Origin: Mucilaginibacter roseus
GTDB lineage: Bacteria; Bacteroidota; Bacteroidia; Sphingobacteriales; Sphingobacteriaceae
Direction: 5' to 3'
DNA: 64,000 nt
Assembly: GCF_021215455.1 (NCBI RefSeq)
Contig: NZ_JAJPWV010000005.1
Span: forward strand, 124,001-188,000
Shown here: positions 33,342 to 43,413 of the stretch, piece by piece
How the letters are laid out: each line of letters opens with the position of its first letter
How positions within the stretch are numbered: position 1 is the first letter of the stretch
Made by a program: the position numbers and the translations under genes
Notes under the pieces: model-generated
Seen by the model: the letters and a program-made list of their open reading frames with translations, nothing else
Databases searched by the model: none
What the model was told of the DNA's origin: nothing

Positions 33342-33803
33342 ATGCGTAAATATATAATCCTGTTTTTTTCAGCTTTGACTGTTTTATGTTCATGCGGTGA
33401 TGATAAACCGGATGGTATATTGGATGAAAATCAAATGGCCGATGTGCTTACTGACGTACACATAACCAATGGCACTATGTTCAGCGTACCAGCCATATCG
33501 GATAGTTTATACAAATATGGCCTTGGCCGGTATATGCTGGTATTTAAGCAGCACGGTACCGATTCGGCACAGTTTACCCGCAGCTATAAGTATTACACGC
33601 GCGACGTTGAAAAACTGGTTGCGATTTACGATGTTGTAAATAAAAAGCTGCAAAAGAAATCAGACTCGCTCAATAAGATCTACATAAAACAACAACAGCA
33701 ACCGCAAAAAATAAAGCCCCAAAACCCTAAGCCGGCACAAAGTACCGACACCGCCAATAAGATAAAAAGAAAGTTGGCAAAAGATACCCTAAACAGAATA
33801 TAA
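33342..33803 (+). CDS. DUF4296 lipoprotein
   Basis: A 153-residue lipoprotein (lipobox VLCSCG, Cys18). The DUF4296 core ILDENQMADVLTDVHITNG is followed by a helical segment with SLYKYGLGRYMLVFKQHGTD and YYTRDVEKLVAIYDVV. The C-terminal third is Lys/Gln/Pro-rich and disordered. DUF4296 proteins are common in Bacteroidota and of unknown function. The mutS2 ATG follows after five bases, so the two are cotranscribed. Confidence 0.87.
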   Translation: MRKYIILFFSALTVLCSCGDDKPDGILDENQMADVLTDVHITNGTMFSVPAISDSLYKYGLGRYMLVFKQHGTDSAQFTRSYKYYTRDVEKLVAIYDVVNKKLQKKSDSLNKIYIKQQQQPQKIKPQNPKPAQSTDTANKIKRKLAKDTLNRI

Positions 33804-33808
33804 GAGGA

Positions 33809-36169
33809 ATGCTATACCCTGATAACAGTGCTGACAAACTCGGATTTAACGAGGTTAAGGAACTGATAAAAGCCCATTGCCTAAGTACCATGGGCCGCCA
33901 AATGGTGGACAAGATACAGGTAATGAACAATTACGATAATATCCGTAAATTTTTGAGCCAGGCCGCTGAGTTCAAAAATATTTTGACTAATGACGCGGCA
34001 CTGCCTATACAACATTTTTTTGATATAAAAACGCTGGCTAATAAAGCCCGTATTGAAGGCGCTTTTTTAAGCGAGGAAGAGTTTTACCAGGTACAGGCAT
34101 CGCTTTCAACCGTGTTTGCGGTTATTGCTTACTTTAACGAGCGTGAAGGCCAGTACCCTAACCTGGAAGCACTGTTTGAACACTTGCCAATTGAGAAGTC
34201 GATTTTAAAAAAGATCGGGCAGGTAATTGACGAAAAGGGCAAAATAAGGCCAAATGCCTCGCGCGAACTTTTGGATATTACCAGTTCAATTGCGAAAGCT
34301 GAACAGGAAGCCCGCCGGAAAATTGACCAGATTTTTAAAAGCGCCGCTGCTAACAACTGGACTGCGGACGGATCGCTCACCGTGCGTGACGGCCGCTTGT
34401 GCATACCGCTGTTAGCCGAAAATAAGCGCAAACTTAAAGGCTTTGTGCATGATGAATCAGCATCCGGCCAAACGGTTTATATAGAACCTGAAGAAGTGTT
34501 CACACTAAACAACCGCGTGCGCGACCTGGAGTTTGAACGCCGCCGGGAGATAGTGAAAATCCTGACACAATTAACGGATGAGCTGCGCCCATATGTACCG
34601 CTTTTGCTATCATACCACGGCCTGTTAACCAAACTCGATTTTGTACGTGCAAAAGCGCTGTTCGCTATTGATATTGACGGATCATTACCTGAGGTTACCA
34701 ACGATGCATCATTAAAATTAGTTAACGCGCGGCACCCCTTGCTTTACCTCAGCTTTAAAAAAGAGCAGCGCACTGTTGTTCCGCTTAACGTTAGCATTGA
34801 TGAATCATCGAGGGTAATTGTCGTATCGGGTCCCAATGCCGGTGGTAAATCAGTATGTATGAAAACCGTTGGCTTATTAATGATGATGGTGCAGGCAGGA
34901 TTGCTTATTCCGGCAGATGATACCAGCCGCATGGGTGTTTTCAAGCAATTATTTGTTGATATTGGCGATGATCAATCCATTGAAAGTGATTTGAGTACCT
35001 ACAGCGCCCACTTATCAAAAATGAAATATTTTGCTGAGCATGCCAACGGCAAAACCATGATACTGATTGATGAATTTGGAACAGGTACCGATCCGCAATT
35101 TGGCGGGCCGATAGCCGAAGCTGTGCTCGAATCACTTAATCAAAAAAAGGTGAAGGGTATGGTCACTACGCACTACTCAAACCTCAAGATATTTGCCAGC
35201 AACACCGAGGGCCTGGAAAATGCCTCCATGCTATTTAACAATGTGGAGATGAAGCCGCTTTATATTTTGGAAGTGGGCAAGCCTGGTAGTTCGTACGCAT
35301 TCGAAATAGCGCAAAAAATCGGGTTGCCCCAACATGTACTCAACCTGGCCAAGAACAAAATCAGCGCGGGTCAAAAAAAGGTAGATACCCTATTGGTTGA
35401 CCTTGAACGTGAAAAGAAAGAGATTTACGACACCCGTATAAAACTAAACAGTCAGCAGCAAAAGGTAAACACCTTGCTTGCAGAAAATGCCAAGCTGAAG
35501 GATTATCTGGAAGAGAATAAAAAGAACCTGATCCGTGAGGCTAAGCAACAGGCACAAAGTATTATTCTCAATGCTAACAAGTTGGTTGAAAACACCATTG
35601 CTGAGATTAAAAGCAGCAATGCCGACAAGGAAAAAACCAAAGCCCTGCGCGATAACCTGAACGTTGAACTTAAAAAGAACACCGTTAAAACCGAGCAGCC
35701 TAAACCCGCCGCAAATACTGAAGAAATACAAAAGGGCGATTGGGTGAAGCTTACCGACTCCGACACTACCGGGCAGGTTATAGAAATCAATAAGGATAAC
35801 GTAGTAATAGCCATTGGCGACCTGCGTACGGTTGCCAAACGTAAGCGGGTACAAAAAGTATCCAGTTCATCAGTTCCGAAAGAAGTAAGACGAAGGTCAG
35901 CATCAAGTGTTGGCGATTATTCAAGTTTTAGCCCCGAGATAGATGTGCGCGGTATGCGCGGCGAAGAAGCCCTTTATGTTATCGAGCGTATGCTGGACAG
36001 AGCCTTGATGATGAGTTTTAACAACATCAAGATATTACATGGCAAAGGCGACGGTATATTGCGCAAACTGATACGTGACTATTTGAAAAAGTATGACCAG
36101 GTGGACCGTATGGAAGATGAACACGCCGACCGCGGCGGAGATGGCATTACCTATGTATACCTGAGATAA
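33809..36169 (+). CDS. mutS2: MutS2 ATPase/endonuclease with Smr domain
   Basis: MutS2 suppresses homologous recombination and rescues collided ribosomes in other species. The 786-residue protein has the MutS-type core (lever domains RIEGAFLSEEEFYQV, then VRDGRLCIPL), the ABC ATPase with Walker A SGPNAGGKS near residue 341, LIDEFGTGTDPQFGG (Walker B) and TTHYSNLK, a long coiled coil (about 525-625), and a C-terminal Smr nuclease domain with IDVRGMRGEEAL and ILHGKGDGILRK. The mismatch-recognition N-terminal domain of MutS is absent, as usual for MutS2. Confidence 0.96.
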   Translation: MLYPDNSADKLGFNEVKELIKAHCLSTMGRQMVDKIQVMNNYDNIRKFLSQAAEFKNILTNDAALPIQHFFDIKTLANKARIEGAFLSEEEFYQVQASLSTVFAVIAYFNEREGQYPNLEALFEHLPIEKSILKKIGQVIDEKGKIRPNASRELLDITSSIAKAEQEARRKIDQIFKSAAANNWTADGSLTVRDGRLCIPLLAENKRKLKGFVHDESASGQTVYIEPEEVFTLNNRVRDLEFERRREIVKILTQLTDELRPYVPLLLSYHGLLTKLDFVRAKALFAIDIDGSLPEVTNDASLKLVNARHPLLYLSFKKEQRTVVPLNVSIDESSRVIVVSGPNAGGKSVCMKTVGLLMMMVQAGLLIPADDTSRMGVFKQLFVDIGDDQSIESDLSTYSAHLSKMKYFAEHANGKTMILIDEFGTGTDPQFGGPIAEAVLESLNQKKVKGMVTTHYSNLKIFASNTEGLENASMLFNNVEMKPLYILEVGKPGSSYAFEIAQKIGLPQHVLNLAKNKISAGQKKVDTLLVDLEREKKEIYDTRIKLNSQQQKVNTLLAENAKLKDYLEENKKNLIREAKQQAQSIILNANKLVENTIAEIKSSNADKEKTKALRDNLNVELKKNTVKTEQPKPAANTEEIQKGDWVKLTDSDTTGQVIEINKDNVVIAIGDLRTVAKRKRVQKVSSSSVPKEVRRRSASSVGDYSSFSPEIDVRGMRGEEALYVIERMLDRALMMSFNNIKILHGKGDGILRKLIRDYLKKYDQVDRMEDEHADRGGDGITYVYLR

Positions 36170-36173
36170 GTTA

Positions 36174-36214
36174 TAAAGCGCTAAAGCTACTTTGCGGTTA
36201 GCTTTAGCGCTTTA
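36174..36214. terminator. Bidirectional intrinsic terminator
   Basis: Sixteen-base perfect stem TAAAGCGCTAAAGCTA with its complement, loop CTTTGCGGT, between mutS2 (+) and the DUF4382 pseudogene (-). Confidence 0.88.
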
Positions 36215-36217
36215 TTA

Positions 36218-36987
36218 TTAATTATTCAAATTAACGGTTCCTAAATCTTTTACGGAATTGTTTTGTACGGAAACGTTATCGATAATTATACCATTGTAAG
36301 GCGACAAGGGCACAACCTCTACCCTGTAGTTTCCGGCTTGTAAACCAGGTAAAAAGAAATTACCGTTGTTATCTGCAATAGCGCCTACAGTATCAGTACC
36401 GTTTATAGCGTAAACCCTTGGATAAGCAGAAACCGGCTGAACCACACCTTTAATGGCGCCCGAAACGGCCATTGGGATAGCCCTTATCACCGGTTTTAAA
36501 TTATACTTGCCATTACCTGTAACTACAATAGATTTAGCAGCATCAAAATCCAACAATAATGTGTAGGCTATGCCTGCGGTAAGATTATCCTGTACCTTTA
36601 ATTTCACACCGGATGATTGCCCGCTTGGGGTTTTTAATTCATAGGATACTCCGTTGACAACCACTCTGTTGCCGGTATTATATAACACCAGCTTACTTCC
36701 TGTAAACGTCCTGCGGGAACAACTACGCCCGCTAAAACCGTGTCTCGCCCAGCTCTGAAACGCAATATGTCTATCGGCCTCTCGTTAAGATCTACAGTAG
36801 CGCGTCCGCCCGACGAAATTATAACCACTTGCTTAACATTTAAAATCAATGCATCAAACAAACCCGGAGCATCAGTTAGTTTTACCGTAACCCGTGAGGT
36901 GTTACCATTGCCATCAGAGTTATTCTTTTTACAGGAGGCTCCTAATAACAATAATCCTGTGGCAAAAAATAAAATTACCTTTTTCAT
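36218..36987 (-). pseudogene. DUF4382 lipoprotein gene with a single-base frameshift
   Basis: Two overlapping frames make one DUF4382 protein of about 256 residues. The N-terminal frame starts with a lipoprotein signal (LLLLGASCKK) and RVTVKLTDAPGLFDALIL, and reads to VPAGRLQEV. The rest of the domain continues in another frame as KLVLYNTGNRVVVNGVSYELKT, LLLDFDAAKSIV and NLKPVIRAI, followed by an Ig-like carboxypeptidase-regulatory tail (AISGAIKG-like, GNFFLPGLQAGNYRVEVVP). The junction lies near 36692-36695: one extra A in GTAAG would restore a continuous frame. As given the first product ends at 36634 and lacks most of the domain. Sequencing error or real disruption. Confidence 0.85.
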
Positions 36988-37072
36988 AGTATTAGTTTTA
37001 ACAATGGTATAAAAACAACTGTTAAACTAAAATGTTGACGCTGACTACGCCTGTTGTCACAACTCAACGGGG

Positions 37073-38581
37073 TCACTTAAAGTCTATTTTGAATTCTATA
37101 AATTCAGCACTACTTATTGAGGTGCCTTTATAATGTAAACCGATTCGCGGGCTTCTATCCCATTGCGGTAAATAACTTGCCGATAAAGTTTGCGTTAACG
37201 GTACGGCCAGCCAGCCTTTGCCATCAGCGTTATAGTAAAATGTGCAGTTATGATTAGCATCTACCTTAATTTGCACACCAACATTTTGCGGCTGTGCAAC
37301 CTTCACACCACCGGCTTTCTCCCATTTGCCGTCGCGCACGGCCCAGCATATTACACTATCGCCTTTAACGCCGATACCTAAAGCGGCGTTGGCATCGCCA
37401 TAGTATGCCAGACCCTTTAATTCGTTATTGCTGTTAGCTACCTTTACAGATGCCTCCAAAATTGCCGAATACGGGCGCAGTGCCAGCACGATGCCTGTTT
37501 TATTATCGGCGGTAGTGGTACCGCTCAATTTTAGCTTACCGTTGGCTTGACTGAATTGGGGGGCGCTATTTCTAAAATCCCACTGCCAGTTTTTAGCAGG
37601 AGTTGATCCTGAAAAATTATCAGTTACCAAAGTTGGAACCGGCGGCACATCGGGCAAGCTCTTGAACGCAGGCCAGCCTGATTTGCTGTCCCATTGAACT
37701 TGCGATACCAATCCTTCGCGGCCCGCGAAAACCGTATTTTCTTTACTGTAGCCGTGATGTATATAGTAGTACTTACCGGCAACATCATTAACGAGCGTAC
37801 CGTGGCCCATACATTTCCATTTATCGTTTTGAAACAGTACCGGGTTATTGCTATACAACTCATAAGGCCCCTTAAAGTTAGTGGAGCGCGCCACGCGCAC
37901 GTTATAGCTGCAATCAACCCCACAGCAGTTTCCTGCAGAATAAAACAGGTAATAATATTTACCCCTCTTGAGGATGCTTTGCCCTTCAAGGCCGATGCGC
38001 TCGGTATCCTTCAGCATCGAGAATGGTTCGCCCTCAAGCCGTAATCCATCTGCTGATAATTTGCTTCCTAATATTTCAATCGGCCTGTCATCTAAACCAT
38101 AGGCTTTAAAAGTGATGTAAAGCTGACCCTTTTCGCGATATAAAAAGGCATCAATAGCCTCTTTCCCGTAAGCTATAATAACGCCTTTATCTGTAAAACC
38201 GCGATCAGGATATTTTGAGGTGGCTACGCCGATGCATGATATACCGTCAGCTTTGCGGCGGGCTGTATAATAAATGTAATAGGTATCATTTATCTTATAA
38301 TACTCAGGTGCCCAGAACGACCCGGATATCCAATCAGGTGTTTTATCAAACACGTAGCCCGTTAGCTTCCAGTCTTTAAGATTCTGCGATTGATAGATAG
38401 GATAGTGCGGTGCCCATTCAGATGACGTGGCAACCGAAAAATAGTTATTGCCTACTCGTAAAACGGATGGATCGGCATAATCACCAGGAATGGCAGCAGG
38501 TATCTGTGCCATTAACGAGATGGCCGCGCATAGCGGAGCACAAAGCATTAAAAATGCTTTTTTTAAGAAAGTATAGTTCAT
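37073..38581 (-). CDS. Exported family GH43 glycosidase
   Basis: A 502-residue secreted five-bladed beta-propeller enzyme. Signal peptide ends near SLMAQ. GH43 catalytic elements are visible: the base Asp37 in GDYADPSV, the transition-state Asp in KEAIDAFLYR, and the acid Glu in RIGLEGQSIL. SGSFWAPEYYKINDTYYIYYTA is typical. From about residue 325 a C-terminal jelly-roll domain (DNFSGSTPAKNWQWDF, LGIGVKGDSVICWAVRDG) resembles the beta-sandwich accessory domain of larger GH43 xylosidase/arabinofuranosidase proteins. Substrate is likely an arabinose- or xylose-containing glycan. The ATG at 38581 fits the signal peptide; a longer upstream frame is not plausible. No SusCD neighbours. Confidence 0.88.
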   Translation of the reverse strand: MNYTFLKKAFLMLCAPLCAAISLMAQIPAAIPGDYADPSVLRVGNNYFSVATSSEWAPHYPIYQSQNLKDWKLTGYVFDKTPDWISGSFWAPEYYKINDTYYIYYTARRKADGISCIGVATSKYPDRGFTDKGVIIAYGKEAIDAFLYREKGQLYITFKAYGLDDRPIEILGSKLSADGLRLEGEPFSMLKDTERIGLEGQSILKRGKYYYLFYSAGNCCGVDCSYNVRVARSTNFKGPYELYSNNPVLFQNDKWKCMGHGTLVNDVAGKYYYIHHGYSKENTVFAGREGLVSQVQWDSKSGWPAFKSLPDVPPVPTLVTDNFSGSTPAKNWQWDFRNSAPQFSQANGKLKLSGTTTADNKTGIVLALRPYSAILEASVKVANSNNELKGLAYYGDANAALGIGVKGDSVICWAVRDGKWEKAGGVKVAQPQNVGVQIKVDANHNCTFYYNADGKGWLAVPLTQTLSASYLPQWDRSPRIGLHYKGTSISSAEFIEFKIDFK

Positions 38582-38613
38582 CAGCAAATTGGTTAAATGC
38601 TTTTTGTATTCAC

Positions 38614-38621
38614 CAAAAATA
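38614..38621 (-). promoter_or_regulatory. Putative -7 promoter element of the GH43 gene
   Basis: Minus-strand TATTTTTG fits TAnnTTTG, 32 bases before the GH43 start; GTT occupies the -33 position 19 bases upstream. Confidence 0.4.
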
Positions 38622-38659
38622 GCATTAACCTGCACTATTAAACGCATTAATAGCAAAAA

Positions 38660-38688
38660 ACAAGGGGAGGCTTGCGGCCTCCCCTTGT
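38660..38688 (-). terminator. Intrinsic terminator of the RND efflux operon
   Basis: Twelve-base perfect GC-rich stem ACAAGGGGAGGC/GCCTCCCCTTGT; on the minus strand it ends in a T-run, 24 bp after the stop of the outer-membrane channel gene. Confidence 0.92.
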
Positions 38689-38711
38689 CAACTAAACTAT
38701 TTAACTGATGG

Positions 38712-40154
38712 TTACTCCCAACCGCCGCCTAAAGCCTGGTATATATTTATACGGGCATTTATTTGCTGCTTTTTGGTTTCAATAAGTTCAAACTTAGCTT
38801 CGAGTGCTTCACGCTGGGTTAGCAAAACTTCCATATAATCAGCTCGGGTTGATGTGAACAGATCATTAGAAATTTTTACCGATTGCGACAATGCCAGCAC
38901 CTGCTTGGATTTTAGCGCATAGCTTTTCTCCAGGTTGTCCATCTTCGACATTTGATTAGCTACCTCGATGTAGGCGTTTAACACCGTACGCTCATAGTCA
39001 AACACCGCCTGTATTTGCTTGGCGTTGGCATTAACATACTCTGCCTTTATAGCATTTCTGTTAACCAATGGTGCCATAATATCGCCGCCTATTGAGTATA
39101 GTAATGATTCCGGCGTATTTAGCAGGAATGATGGATTAAACGCCTGGTAACCTATAGATGCCGATATACCCAATGACGGATAAAACCTTGCCTTGGCCGA
39201 TTTTACGTCAAGCTTTGCGGCGGCAATGTTCAGCTCTGCCTGGCGTATATCCGGCCGGTTAACCAGCAATTGCGATGGTAACCCGGCCTGTACAGATAGT
39301 GGCGGCAGGTTTTCAAACCCTTCGCTGCTACGCGCTATTGGCTGCGGGTAGCGTCCCAGCAAAAAATTGATCTTGTTTTGCGTTTCAACAATCTGCTGCT
39401 GAATATCATACTGCAAACTCTGCGTACTAAGCACCTGCGCCTCAAAGCGGCGAACTGCCAGTTCAGTTACACGTGCCGCCTCCTTTTGCAACCGCACTAT
39501 TTTAAGCGCATTTTGCTGTATGGCGATGTTTTGTTTTACTATACTTAACTGATTATCAAGCGCAAGTAATTCGTAATATGAATCAGCTATTTCGGTAATC
39601 AAATGGGTTACCATAAAATTACGCCCTTCAACCGATGCGAGGTACCGTGACACGGCAGCTTTTTTAGCGTTGCGCAGTTTGTGCCAAATGTCAACTTCCC
39701 AGGTCGCGTAAGCTGCTACAAGGTAATCAGGCAGCGGATCGGGCATTTCCTTTCCGGGCATTATTTCTGTCGTAGCTTCAGATGCGCCGCGGCTGGTGTA
39801 CCGCGCTACCTTGTCTAACCCCGCACCGGCTTTAACACCAACAAATGGCAGGTATTCACCTTTACGGGCTTTGATCTCGTTGCGGCTCATCTCTATCTCC
39901 TGCATGGTAATATTCAGCTCCTGGTTGTTTTTAAGCGCTGTATCTATCAGGTTTTTCAGGTACTGATCCTGGAAAAAATTACGCCATACCACCTTTGCCG
40001 TATTTGTAGTATCGGTAACGCTATCAGCGCCAAAAGCTGTAGGCACGTTTTTATTCGCCGTACGTTCGGCAAGGGGTGGTATGCGGCAGGCCGCGTATAT
40101 TAACGACAGGCCCGCTATACCTATATATCTGTATATTCTGCGTCTGCTACTCAT
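38712..40154 (-). CDS. Outer-membrane efflux channel lipoprotein (OprM/NodT type)
   Basis: TolC-like trimeric exit duct of the tripartite efflux pump. The protein of about 480 residues has a lipobox (LIYAAC, Cys about 19), then two OEP repeats with coiled coils: YLKNLIDTALKNNQELNITMQEIE, LARYNTSR-like helices, and SQLLVNRPDIRQAELNIAAAKLDVKSAKARFYPSLGISAS, the standard second-repeat signature. The ATG at 40154 overlaps the transporter stop by eight bases; an ATG at 40163 is also in frame. Third gene of the operon adaptor-transporter-channel. Confidence 0.92.
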   Translation of the reverse strand: MSSRRRIYRYIGIAGLSLIYAACRIPPLAERTANKNVPTAFGADSVTDTTNTAKVVWRNFFQDQYLKNLIDTALKNNQELNITMQEIEMSRNEIKARKGEYLPFVGVKAGAGLDKVARYTSRGASEATTEIMPGKEMPDPLPDYLVAAYATWEVDIWHKLRNAKKAAVSRYLASVEGRNFMVTHLITEIADSYYELLALDNQLSIVKQNIAIQQNALKIVRLQKEAARVTELAVRRFEAQVLSTQSLQYDIQQQIVETQNKINFLLGRYPQPIARSSEGFENLPPLSVQAGLPSQLLVNRPDIRQAELNIAAAKLDVKSAKARFYPSLGISASIGYQAFNPSFLLNTPESLLYSIGGDIMAPLVNRNAIKAEYVNANAKQIQAVFDYERTVLNAYIEVANQMSKMDNLEKSYALKSKQVLALSQSVKISNDLFTSTRADYMEVLLTQREALEAKFELIETKKQQINARINIYQALGGGWE

Positions 40155-43100
40155 GTTGATCATTATTTACTAATGTTGACTGATCTTTCTTAAATTTTAA
40201 AAACCATCCTTTTTTCTTCTTCCTGCGTTTATGGGTAAAGTCCTCGGTCAGCGGCAACTCGTCCTCGTCCCTTATGAGCTTACGCCCCTCGGCTATGCTG
40301 CCGAAAACGTAATACAAGCCCGGCACCAGTATTACCCCGAACACGGTACCCAACAACATACCCCCTGCTGATGAAGCGCCGATGGTACGGTTACCCAAGG
40401 CACCCGGACCGGTAGCGAACAAAAGCGGTATCAAACCGGCAATAAACGCGAAGGATGTCATCAATATCGGGCGGAAACGAACCTTGGCGCCCTCAATGGC
40501 TGCCTCAAGCACAGTGGCACCCTGCTCATGTTTCTGCGCGGCAAACTCTACGATCAGTACCGCATTTTTACCCAGCAAACCAACCAGCATCACCAAACCT
40601 ACCTGGGCATATATATCGTTTGATAAGCCCATGATCTTAAGCAGCATAAATGCTCCAAACACACCCACCGGCAACGAAAGGATAACCGAAAACGGAATAA
40701 TGAAACTCTCGTACTGAGCAGCCAATACAAAATACACGAATATCAATACTACCAGGAAGATATATAGCGCCTCATTACCACGGCCAACCTCATCTTTAGA
40801 GAGGCCGATCCAATCAATACCGTAACCGCGTGGCAGCGTTTGTGCTACTTCCTGAATTGCTTTAATGGCCTCGCCACTACTATAACCCGCAGCCGGAGCA
40901 CCATTAATAGCCGATGCCGTGTACATGTTAAATCGCGTAATCTCATTCAGACCCTGCTTTTTAACAATGCGCATAAAGGCCGAATAAGGCACCATTTCAT
41001 CCCGGTCGTTCTTTACATACAGCTTCAGCACATCTTCAGGCAATGCGCGGTACTCAGGTAGCGCCTGCACATAAACCTTAAAGAAGTTACCAAAACGCAC
41101 AAAGCCTTGCTCGTAAGTACTACCTATCAGGATGGACAGGTTATTCATCGCCTTTTCAATACTTACGCCTTTTTGCATGGCGGCCTTGTTGTCTATCTCC
41201 AGCTCATATTGCGGGTAATTAGCAGCGAAGAACGTGAACAATCCGGTGAGCTCCTTACGTTTGCGCAGGGCTGCCATAAACTCGTCGTTCACTTTACCAA
41301 AGGCTTTGTAATCTGACGAGTTGGTTTGATCGAGCAAACGGAGTGAGAAACCACCTGCCGCGCCATAGCCCGGTACTGCCGGCGGTTCAAAAAACTCGAT
41401 GGTAGCACCCGGAATTACCCTTGCCTTTTCTTCCAGCTCCTCGATGATCTCCTTAGCATTATGTTCACGGTCTGACCAATCTTTCAGGTTAATCAAACAG
41501 GTACCCGCGTTTGAACCACGACCCTCGGTAAGTACTTCGTAACCGGCCAGCGCCGATACTGATTGTACTCCTTCGACATGCTCCGCGATCTTTTGAAGCT
41601 GGCGCGATACATCATTGGTACGCTCTAAGGTTGAGCCCGGAGGCGTTTGAATAATAGCGTATATCTGGCCCTGATCCTCATTTGGTATAAAGCCTGAAGG
41701 TAAGCTTGTTGAAAGCAGCCAGGTTCCGGCGCAAAAGGCGATCAGCAAGCCAAAGGTTACTACCCCGCGGCCAACTATGCGGCGCAATAAATTGGTGTAA
41801 CTACCGGTAACTCTGTCAAACCAGGCATTGAAGGCATCAATCATCCTGTTTATTGGCGTACGCTTGCGGGGCTGGCCGTGCGTATTCCTCAATATAATAG
41901 CACATAAAACCGGCGTAAGCGTTAAAGCCACCAAACCCGAAATAACAATTGACGTTGCCATGGTGATGGAGAACTGACGGTAGAAAATACCTACAGGCCC
42001 TGTCATAAAAGCAACCGGAACGAACACCGCCGTCATCAAAAAGGTAATAGCGATTATAGCACCGCTAATCTCCTGCAATACCTGTTTGGTAGCTTTAAAT
42101 GGCGAGAGGTGTTCTTCGTGCATCTTGGTGTGTACCGCCTCAACCACCACAATGGCGTTATCCACCACAATACCAATGGCTAACACCAACGCAAAGAGCG
42201 TTATCAGGTTGATAGTAAGCCCGAACATCTGCATAAAGAAGAAAGCCCCAATGAGCGACACCGGCACCGCCAGCGTAGGTATAAGCGTTGAACGCCAGTC
42301 GCCCAAAAAGATGAATACCACAATGGCCACCAGCACAAATGCCTCAACCAGTGTGTGAATTACCTTTTCCATCGAAGCATCAAGGAAGCTGGAAACGTCA
42401 TAACTGATCTGGTAGTCCATCCCAGGAGGGAATGATGTTCTCTTGATCTCTTCGAGCTTCTCCTTAACTTCTTTAATTACATCGCTGGCGTTACTACCAT
42501 ACGTTTGCTTAAGTGTAATAGCCGCCGAGGGGTGGCCATCCATGTTAGAATAGATATCGTAAAACTCACTACCCAGCTCTACGTCGGCCACATCTTTCAG
42601 GTAAAGCAATTCCCCTTCTTTATTGGCACGGATAATTACATTTTTATATTCTTCGGGCTGATTGTAACGGCCTTTGTAAGTAAGTACATACTCAAGCGAT
42701 TGCGAACGCTTGCCCGTACTTTGCCCCAGCCTGCCCGGCGAACCAATAACACTTTGTTGCGCAAGGGCTTCCATCACCTCATCGGTTGAAATATTGTAGG
42801 CCCGCATCCTGTCAGGCTTTAACCAGATACGCATGGCATACTGGCGGCTACCTAATATTTTGGCACTACCTACGCCCTTTAAACGGCTCAGCTCGTTAAT
42901 AATATTTACCCCGGCGAAGTTGTACAAAAAGTTCTCGTTCGCCTTTGGGTCCTTACTATATAAGTTAACGTACATCAGCATATTTGGCGAGGTATAGCTC
43001 ACCACCAAGCCTTCGCGTTGTACCAGCTCGGGCAGCCTATTGGTTACCTGCTCAATACGGTTTTTTACGTTTACAACGGCCTGGTTGGGGTCAACACCTA

Positions 43101-43386
43101 AGTCAAACACTACCTGTATGGTTGCCTCACCTGCGCTGGTAGCGTCAGACGTCATGTACTTCATGCCCGGCGCGCCGTTGATGGCTTTTTCCATCGGGAT
43201 AAGTACGGAGTTAACGAGTACATCGGCACTGGCGCCCGGATAGGCTACGTTTACCACAACCATTGGCGGCGCAATGGACGGGAACTGCGACACGGGCAGC
43301 GTTTCGATAGCGATCGCCCCCATGAACATGATGACCAGCGACAGCACGATGGCCAGCACCGGTCTTTGAATGAATTTATTAAACAT
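40147..43386 (-). CDS. RND efflux transporter, AcrB/HAE1 family
   Basis: A 1079-residue 12-helix proton-driven pump of the inner membrane. Features: helix 1 followed by FPSIAPPMVVVNVAYPGASADVL, the helix-4 proton relay Asp in GIVVDNAIVVVEAV, GPVGIFYRQFSITMATSIVISG, and the second-half GLLGKNAVLIVEFA with the relay lysine. Length and motifs place it among drug- and bile-type HAE1 pumps rather than heavy-metal HME pumps, which have a different relay signature. The lysine-rich tail is normal for Bacteroidota. The adaptor gene is 27 bp upstream. Confidence 0.95.
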   Translation of the reverse strand: MFNKFIQRPVLAIVLSLVIMFMGAIAIETLPVSQFPSIAPPMVVVNVAYPGASADVLVNSVLIPMEKAINGAPGMKYMTSDATSAGEATIQVVFDLGVDPNQAVVNVKNRIEQVTNRLPELVQREGLVVSYTSPNMLMYVNLYSKDPKANENFLYNFAGVNIINELSRLKGVGSAKILGSRQYAMRIWLKPDRMRAYNISTDEVMEALAQQSVIGSPGRLGQSTGKRSQSLEYVLTYKGRYNQPEEYKNVIIRANKEGELLYLKDVADVELGSEFYDIYSNMDGHPSAAITLKQTYGSNASDVIKEVKEKLEEIKRTSFPPGMDYQISYDVSSFLDASMEKVIHTLVEAFVLVAIVVFIFLGDWRSTLIPTLAVPVSLIGAFFFMQMFGLTINLITLFALVLAIGIVVDNAIVVVEAVHTKMHEEHLSPFKATKQVLQEISGAIIAITFLMTAVFVPVAFMTGPVGIFYRQFSITMATSIVISGLVALTLTPVLCAIILRNTHGQPRKRTPINRMIDAFNAWFDRVTGSYTNLLRRIVGRGVVTFGLLIAFCAGTWLLSTSLPSGFIPNEDQGQIYAIIQTPPGSTLERTNDVSRQLQKIAEHVEGVQSVSALAGYEVLTEGRGSNAGTCLINLKDWSDREHNAKEIIEELEEKARVIPGATIEFFEPPAVPGYGAAGGFSLRLLDQTNSSDYKAFGKVNDEFMAALRKRKELTGLFTFFAANYPQYELEIDNKAAMQKGVSIEKAMNNLSILIGSTYEQGFVRFGNFFKVYVQALPEYRALPEDVLKLYVKNDRDEMVPYSAFMRIVKKQGLNEITRFNMYTASAINGAPAAGYSSGEAIKAIQEVAQTLPRGYGIDWIGLSKDEVGRGNEALYIFLVVLIFVYFVLAAQYESFIIPFSVILSLPVGVFGAFMLLKIMGLSNDIYAQVGLVMLVGLLGKNAVLIVEFAAQKHEQGATVLEAAIEGAKVRFRPILMTSFAFIAGLIPLLFATGPGALGNRTIGASSAGGMLLGTVFGVILVPGLYYVFGSIAEGRKLIRDEDELPLTEDFTHKRRKKKKGWFLKFKKDQSTLVNNDQHE

Positions 43387-43413
43387 CTTTCTCTCTTAGT
43401 TTTAGATTGTGAA

